Origin: Calditrichia bacterium
GTDB lineage: Bacteria; Calditrichota; Calditrichia; Calditrichales; J004
Direction: 5' to 3'
Assembly: GCA_020635035.1 (NCBI GenBank)
Contig: JACKAO010000006.1
Location: forward strand, 186,001-250,000
Length of the DNA stretch: 64,000 bases
A program made the position numbers and the translations under genes. The notes below the pieces were generated by a model. That model worked only from the letters and a program-made list of their open reading frames with translations. It searched no databases and was not told where the DNA came from. Positions 59,684-64,000 of the stretch are shown piece by piece (position 1 is the first letter of the stretch; each line of letters opens with the position of its first letter).

Positions 59684-61177
59684 ATGAGAAATATTTTCAC
59701 AGCATTTTTTATTTTGTTTTTATTTAATCTGTTAACCGCAGAATCAATTAAAGTACCCGGTGATTTTTCTTCAATTCAGGATGCAATTGATAATTCTGCT
59801 GATGGGGATACTATATTAGTTGAACCAGGTACCTACCAGGAAAACATAGAAGTTAGAAATAAATCATTTGTTTTAACTTCAAACTTTATTTTTTCTAAAT
59901 CAGAATCAGATGTAATGAATACTGTTATTGATGGTGATAACGGAGACTATGTTTTCAGAATTTATGAGTCTGATAAAGCCCCCTTATCAATAATTGGGAT
60001 AACAATACAAAATGCAGATGATGGAATAATGCCCAATGCTAAATTTAATATTATGAATTGCATTGTTACTAAATGCACGGATGGAATTGATTATGAATCC
60101 GGCAGTGGAGGGATCTGCAAAGACAATACATTTGAATATAACGATGATGATGGAATAGACCTTGATGAAGATGTGGATATCCTGATTGAAAACAATAAAA
60201 TCATCAATAATGATGATGATGGTATTGAGATTAGGCTTCATAAATATTCCGGCGCCCTTTTAAATTATGAAATAAAAAATAATATTATATCCGGCAATGA
60301 TGAAGACGGAATACAAATTATTGATTATCCGGACGTAAGTGATCGAATTTTGAAAATTTATAATAACCTGATATTTAATAATTCTATGTCTGGAATAGGT
60401 CTCATGAGTGATGGAAATACGGTAGAGAATTATGAAGGTGCTCCTATTGAAGAACCTATTGAGATTATAAATAACACTTTCTCAGATAATGAATATGGAA
60501 TTACAGGTGGTGCAAATTTAATAGCAAAAAACAACATTATTATCAATTGCGCAAAAACAGCGTATAAAAATGTTAGTGAAGCTTCACTTATTACCTATAC
60601 TTGTCTTTGGAATAATGGTCAGGATTTTAGTAACAGTAATTATGAGAACAATACAATTGAAAATATAAATCCTGCTTTTTCAGATAAACAAGATTTTATA
60701 CTTGCTGAAAACTCTGAATGTATTGATGCTGGTGATCCGGATAGTGAATACGATGATCCTAATGCGCAAAATGGTTCTGGCTCAGCACTATGGCCATCAA
60801 AGGGAACAACAAGAAATGATCTGGGAGCCTATGGCGGACCTTATGCAGATGATTGGGACACGAAAGTTATAACGAAAATAAATGATGAAAAAGCAGGTCA
60901 ATTACTGCCTTTGAATAACAGTCTTTTTCAAAATTATCCCAATCCATTCAATCCTTCAACAACCATCAGCTATAAGATTAAAGAGAATACGACTGTAAAT
61001 GTAAGAGTGTTTGATTCTAACGGAAAAGTAGTATCAGAATTGGTTAATAAAATTCAGCAGCCTGGAACTTATTCTGAATTTTTTAATGCAACTGGATTAT
61101 CAAGTGGTGTTTACTACTTTTCAATTTCAACTGGAAATGGTTTTTCGCAGACAAGAAAAATGGTTCTATTGCGTTAA
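59684..61177 (+). CDS. Right-handed beta-helix protein, T9SS cargo
   Basis: 497 residues; signal peptide MRNIFTAFFILFLFNLLTAES. SIKVPGDFSSIQDAIDNSADGDTILVEPGTYQENIEV is the usual start of a parallel beta-helix (pectate-lyase-like). Helical coils run to about residue 330, with acidic coil motifs NDDDGIDLDEDVDI, NDDDGIEI and NDEDGIQI, which look like a calcium ladder. A T9SS domain begins at FQNYPNPFNPSTTISYKIK and ends TRKMVLLR. No pectate-lyase catalytic residues are recognisable. The last 12 bp overlap the end of the convergent MFS gene. AAAGAGG precedes the ATG. It probably binds or degrades polysaccharide on the surface. Confidence 0.85.
   Translation: MRNIFTAFFILFLFNLLTAESIKVPGDFSSIQDAIDNSADGDTILVEPGTYQENIEVRNKSFVLTSNFIFSKSESDVMNTVIDGDNGDYVFRIYESDKAPLSIIGITIQNADDGIMPNAKFNIMNCIVTKCTDGIDYESGSGGICKDNTFEYNDDDGIDLDEDVDILIENNKIINNDDDGIEIRLHKYSGALLNYEIKNNIISGNDEDGIQIIDYPDVSDRILKIYNNLIFNNSMSGIGLMSDGNTVENYEGAPIEEPIEIINNTFSDNEYGITGGANLIAKNNIIINCAKTAYKNVSEASLITYTCLWNNGQDFSNSNYENNTIENINPAFSDKQDFILAENSECIDAGDPDSEYDDPNAQNGSGSALWPSKGTTRNDLGAYGGPYADDWDTKVITKINDEKAGQLLPLNNSLFQNYPNPFNPSTTISYKIKENTTVNVRVFDSNGKVVSELVNKIQQPGTYSEFFNATGLSSGVYYFSISTGNGFSQTRKMVLLR
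60923..60973 (+). repeat. 51-bp exact repeat, copy 2 (sorting domain)
   Basis: Identical to 59367-59417. It covers the start of the sorting domain of the beta-helix protein. Confidence 0.9.
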
Positions 61178-62320
61178 TTCAACATGCCGGATATGTTTTG
61201 AGATAAACTGAACAGCAATAAGTGAAAACAAGCTGAGAACAGCCCCGGCTATAAATGGAATCCTGTAATCAAGCATCCATAGAATACCACCTGCAGCAGG
61301 TATGGCAACGGCAGCGATATGGTTGATTGTAAAGCCAACTGCCATGCTAGGGGCAATATCCGCCGGATCACCTATTTTCTGGAAATAAGTACGTATCGCT
61401 ATTGCAAAATTAAAAAAGATATGATCAAGTATATAAAGTATGGCGATGATCAGTTTTGATTCGATTGTTGCATATAAAATGAAAATAAAAATTAAACTGA
61501 AGTACTCGAGTGACAGCACAATCTGTTCGCCATACCGGATAATGGCTTTTCCAATAATTGGACTAAGAAAGTAGTTTATAACATTATTAATAATAAATAA
61601 AATGGTAATTTCCTGGATGCTAAAGTTAAATTTCTTTACAAGCAGGAATACAGCAAAAGCCACAAAAATTTGTCTTCGTGCTCCGGCCATAAATGTAAGA
61701 AAATAAAAAAGGCCATATCTTTTTTTGAATATCATCTTTTTGTGCTGCGGAACTAAATCATCCCTTGTTGGATTTAACAGCATACCATAAAACCCCACGG
61801 CAAAGATTACAAAACCTATTGAAAGAAAAATCATTTTATAGCTTAACAAGTATGTTAAAAAAAATATAAGAATACCTATTCCGATATTTGATGCAGCAGC
61901 ATAACTGCGCAGCTTACCAAAAACCCATGGTGATGTTGTTTTATCAAAATATTGCAGGGTAAGCGATTGGTTTGTTGTTTCATAATAATGAAAACCGAAA
62001 CTCATAATCAGTGTCGTTAAAATCAGGCCAAAATAGGATGGAAAAAATCCGGTAAGAGCCACACCTAGTCCTAATGTAAGGATGGATAGGGCCGAAAGAC
62101 GGTGCTCTTTTATCGCCATGATTATAAAAATAGCAAGCAAAGCAAGAAAACCCGGTATCTCCCTGACAGATTGAATGATACCTATGTGATTACCTTCCAG
62201 ATTTACTACTTCAACTGCAAAATTATTAAACAGTGTTCTCCAGGTTTGCAAGCCGGCCACGGAAGCAATGGTAAGCATTGCCAGGAAACGGAACATCTGA
62301 TCACGGGTTGTTTCTTTCAT
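61166..62320 (-). CDS. MFS transporter
   Basis: 384 residues with 11-12 hydrophobic segments. Examples are FRFLAMLTIASVAGLQTW, FLALLAIFIIMA, ALSILTLGLGVALTGFF, IGILIFFLTYLLSYKMIFLSIGFVIFAVGFYG and GAVLSLFSLIAVQFIS. The segment between helices 2 and 3 and the KKMIFKKRYGLFYFLTFMAGARRQIFVAFAVFLL region fit a major facilitator fold. It is short for the superfamily but within range. The substrate is unknown. It runs on the minus strand, is convergent with the beta-helix gene (12-bp overlap at the ends), and is directly downstream of tolC with only 27 bp between, so it may belong to the efflux operon. Confidence 0.85.
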   Translation of the reverse strand: MKETTRDQMFRFLAMLTIASVAGLQTWRTLFNNFAVEVVNLEGNHIGIIQSVREIPGFLALLAIFIIMAIKEHRLSALSILTLGLGVALTGFFPSYFGLILTTLIMSFGFHYYETTNQSLTLQYFDKTTSPWVFGKLRSYAAASNIGIGILIFFLTYLLSYKMIFLSIGFVIFAVGFYGMLLNPTRDDLVPQHKKMIFKKRYGLFYFLTFMAGARRQIFVAFAVFLLVKKFNFSIQEITILFIINNVINYFLSPIIGKAIIRYGEQIVLSLEYFSLIFIFILYATIESKLIIAILYILDHIFFNFAIAIRTYFQKIGDPADIAPSMAVGFTINHIAAVAIPAAGGILWMLDYRIPFIAGAVLSLFSLIAVQFISKHIRHVELTQ

Positions 62321-62347
62321 AATTCCCGATGGGGTAATGGTGATATT

Positions 62348-63643
62348 TTAATATGATATTTCAATTATGCCGGCTAATTGCTCCAGCTCAAGTATGGCAA
62401 TTCTTGCCTGGTATTGAGCTGCAATATATGAAACTTGTGAACGGTTTAGACTAATTTGCGCATCCCTGAAGTCCAAGGATGTCGTCGTTCCGATCTGATA
62501 ACGTTCTTTTTGAACTTCAAAAGAGCGAGTGGCTGCTTCAACGTTTTGTCTCTCCAATGATAAAACTTTCATTCGGTTTTCAAAATTTATCATACTTTCT
62601 TCTAAAGCTGCTTTAACCTGAAGTTCGGTTTGCTGAAGCTCCAACTGTTTATTCCGTTCTTCGAGAATCGCATTCTGGCGGGTAATATTGTCACGAAAAC
62701 CATTGAATAAATTAAAACTCACGTTAAGACCAATAGATTTGTCCTTTGCATCGGTTGTAATCTCTCTGCCTGCAGCAGTTACAAGGCGATCTGTATAATT
62801 ATATGCCCCGCTTAATGAAATTCTGGGATAGAATGAAGCAGTATTTATCGTGATATTTTTTTCAGCTGCGAGCAAATTTGCCTTTGATGTTTTTATAAGA
62901 GCATTGCGTTCTAAGGCCAGTTTTAGCCATTCTTCGTCGGTTCGATTATGTACAGGAACAGTTATTTCGGATGATACTTCAAAAGGTGTTTTTAAATCTC
63001 TGGCCAGCAAAGTATTTATGGTATTTTTTGCTGTAAGTAAATTTAACTGGCTTTGAAGCAAAACGGAGCTATCAGCATTAAAAGCAACCTGCGAACGAAG
63101 AAAATCGGTTGAAGAAATACCACCCATCTCTTTACGTACTTTTTCCTTTTCCAGTCGCTCTCGGGAGAGCTGCAGGTTATTTTTATTTATTTCATAAAGT
63201 TGCTGTTGCTGAACAACATTAAAATATGCTGCAAGCACGGTAACAACAGTATTCTCAATCGTTAACCGGCTTTGAGCTTCACCCAGCCGGCTAAGAGCAT
63301 CAAAACGGGATTTACTTGCAAACATGCTGAAGCCATCAAAGATAGTCCAGCTAAGTGCTAATTGGGCTAGAAGTTGTTCTGTATCTCTGTTCCCAAAACT
63401 AAACTGTGAATTAGTTTTTTCGTCGGTGACACTATAACTTTTTGAAGCGGTTGCATCCAAACGCGGCAAAAATCCGGCAGTACCTAACCCGGCATTATTT
63501 TCAGCAATTTCAGCATTGTTCCTGGCAATTTGAATTGAGTAATTATTTTCCAGTGCTGTTTTTATCGCATTTTCCGCTGTTAATATCTGTTGTGACAAAG
63601 CCAGGTTTAATAAAAGTATCAGGACCCAAACTATTTTAATCAT
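62348..63643 (-). CDS. TolC-family outer-membrane efflux protein
   Basis: 431 residues with a signal peptide (MIKIVWVLILLLNLALSQQ). Two repeats of helical coiled-coil hairpin typical of OEP proteins are visible: LTAENAIKTALENNYSIQIARNNAEIAENNAGLGTAGFLPRLDATAS in the first half and LKLALERNALIKTSKANLLAAEKNITINTASFYPRISLSGAYNY in the second. The late RYQIGTTTSLDFRDAQISLNRSQVSYIAAQYQ is a family hallmark. It forms the outer-membrane channel of an RND pump. Its ATG overlaps the RND gene's stop, so they are translationally coupled. The MFS gene follows. Confidence 0.93.
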   Translation of the reverse strand: MIKIVWVLILLLNLALSQQILTAENAIKTALENNYSIQIARNNAEIAENNAGLGTAGFLPRLDATASKSYSVTDEKTNSQFSFGNRDTEQLLAQLALSWTIFDGFSMFASKSRFDALSRLGEAQSRLTIENTVVTVLAAYFNVVQQQQLYEINKNNLQLSRERLEKEKVRKEMGGISSTDFLRSQVAFNADSSVLLQSQLNLLTAKNTINTLLARDLKTPFEVSSEITVPVHNRTDEEWLKLALERNALIKTSKANLLAAEKNITINTASFYPRISLSGAYNYTDRLVTAAGREITTDAKDKSIGLNVSFNLFNGFRDNITRQNAILEERNKQLELQQTELQVKAALEESMINFENRMKVLSLERQNVEAATRSFEVQKERYQIGTTTSLDFRDAQISLNRSQVSYIAAQYQARIAILELEQLAGIIEISY

Positions 63644-64000
63644 GCTTCTACAATCTCCGGTTTTTCCCCATTTGCAATTAATTCTTTAATAGCCGGTTCA
63701 ACTTCTTCTGCTGATTTATTTTCCTTGTTAATGTAGCGACTCCAGCCGCTGCGAATTCTATTTAAAATCAGCAATGCAGCAGGTAAAACAAAAAGTAGAA
63801 TTACGGTTCCAAATATTAAACCATAAGCAACTGATACAGCCATTGGAATCAGGAATTGTGCCTGCCTGCTTTTCTCCAGAATCAGCGGTGCCAAACCGGC
63901 AGCCGTGGTTAATGATGTCAGTAAAATAGGTCGCAAGCGCGATATTCCGGCATTGTAGATCGCATCATAAACTTTTTGACCTTCGCGCAAATTGCGGTTG
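63640..64000 (-). CDS. RND efflux pump inner-membrane subunit, C-terminal end (partial)
   Basis: Only the last 120 or so residues are in the window; the reading frame stays open to the right edge. NxxxREGQKVYDAIYNAGISRLRPILLTSLTTAAGLAPLILEKSRQAQFLIPMAVSVAYGLIFGTVILLFVLPAALLIL is characteristic of the AcrB/CusA/MdtB family: the RPILLT...GLxPL segment followed by the last two transmembrane helices. The C-terminal tail (about 35 residues) is charged. It ends ATGA, overlapping the TolC start. The adaptor (membrane fusion) protein is not in view and probably lies upstream, outside the window. Pump specificity cannot be read from this fragment. Confidence 0.92.
   Translation of the reverse strand, partial: NRNLREGQKVYDAIYNAGISRLRPILLTSLTTAAGLAPLILEKSRQAQFLIPMAVSVAYGLIFGTVILLFVLPAALLILNRIRSGWSRYINKENKSAEEVEPAIKELIANGEKPEIVEA

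Noticed and set aside
58554..61177. Tandem duplication of whole genes
   Set aside because: Only the sorting-domain segment is identical; the N-terminal domains (CBM9-like and beta-helix) are unrelated.
1..64000. Prophage, genomic island, CRISPR or toxin-antitoxin system
   Set aside because: No integrase, phage structural gene, spacer-repeat array or recognisable toxin-antitoxin pair was seen, and composition looks even across the window.

Overview
The window looks like chromosomal DNA of a low-to-medium GC Gram-negative bacterium of the FCB group (Fibrobacteres-Chlorobi-Bacteroidetes and relatives). A Calditrichota-like lineage is my best guess; this is inferred from protein style, not from a search. 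The main clue is that ten of about 46 genes end in a C-terminal Por/type IX secretion (T9SS) sorting domain, most with the QNYPNPFNPxT motif followed by a short beta-sandwich and a lysine- or arginine-rich end. Two PorV/PorQ-family barrels, a GWxTD protein, DUF5683-type proteins and a TAnnTTTG-like promoter fit the same group. I saw no CRISPR array, prophage, transposase, tRNA or rRNA.

Layout. 1-7.1 kb: the 3' part of an M6-like secreted peptidase, then a fused zinc peptidase / TolB-like propeller / outer-membrane barrel protein, then two paralogous DUF5683-type proteins. 7.1-9.3 kb: an RmlD-like reductase overlapping rsmB. 9.5-11 kb: a secreted protein with a duplicated domain. 11.2-15.0 kb: a translation operon ffh-rpsP-khpA-rimM-trmD-rplS closed by a strong terminator. 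15.1-20.4 kb: an Ig-like lipoprotein, dapF, a TPR lipoprotein, a mannose-1-phosphate guanylyltransferase, a small unknown and a PilZ protein. 20.4-25.1 kb: an HExxH surface peptidase and a probably abundant T9SS surface protein with its own promoter and terminator. 25.2-38.6 kb: a surface locus with a DUF4397 lipoprotein, TonB-dependent receptor, large T9SS protein, PorV-like barrel, GWxTD protein and S8 subtilase. 38.8-40.9 kb: a divergent NatAB-like ABC exporter. 41.1-46.6 kb: amidase, murI, a second PorV-like barrel, obg and dprA. 46.6-50.6 kb: a small putative lipoprotein and an Asp-box (BNR) propeller protein. 50.7-52.5 kb: a MEMO-family protein and a putative outer-membrane protein on the minus strand. 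52.6-56.8 kb: a LytS/LytTR two-component pair and an FG-GAP/ASPIC/PKD surface protein. 57.0-61.2 kb: a CcmC-like membrane protein, a creatininase-family protein, and two T9SS proteins sharing a 51-bp identical sorting-domain segment. 61.2-64 kb: an MFS transporter, then a TolC-RND efflux operon that runs off the window.

How it fits together. The housekeeping genes (translation, lysine/peptidoglycan precursors, cell-wall hydrolysis, SRP) are ordinary. The distinctive part is a large investment in surface-exposed and secreted proteins: peptidases of at least four kinds, beta-propellers, PKD and CBM9-like modules, all built around T9SS export. The most unusual objects are the peptidase-propeller-barrel fusion at 2.2-5.3 kb, which may be a self-exporting Omp85-type protein, and the TonB receptor / PorV / T9SS-cargo locus at 25-38 kb, which resembles a Sus system in layout but has no SusD.
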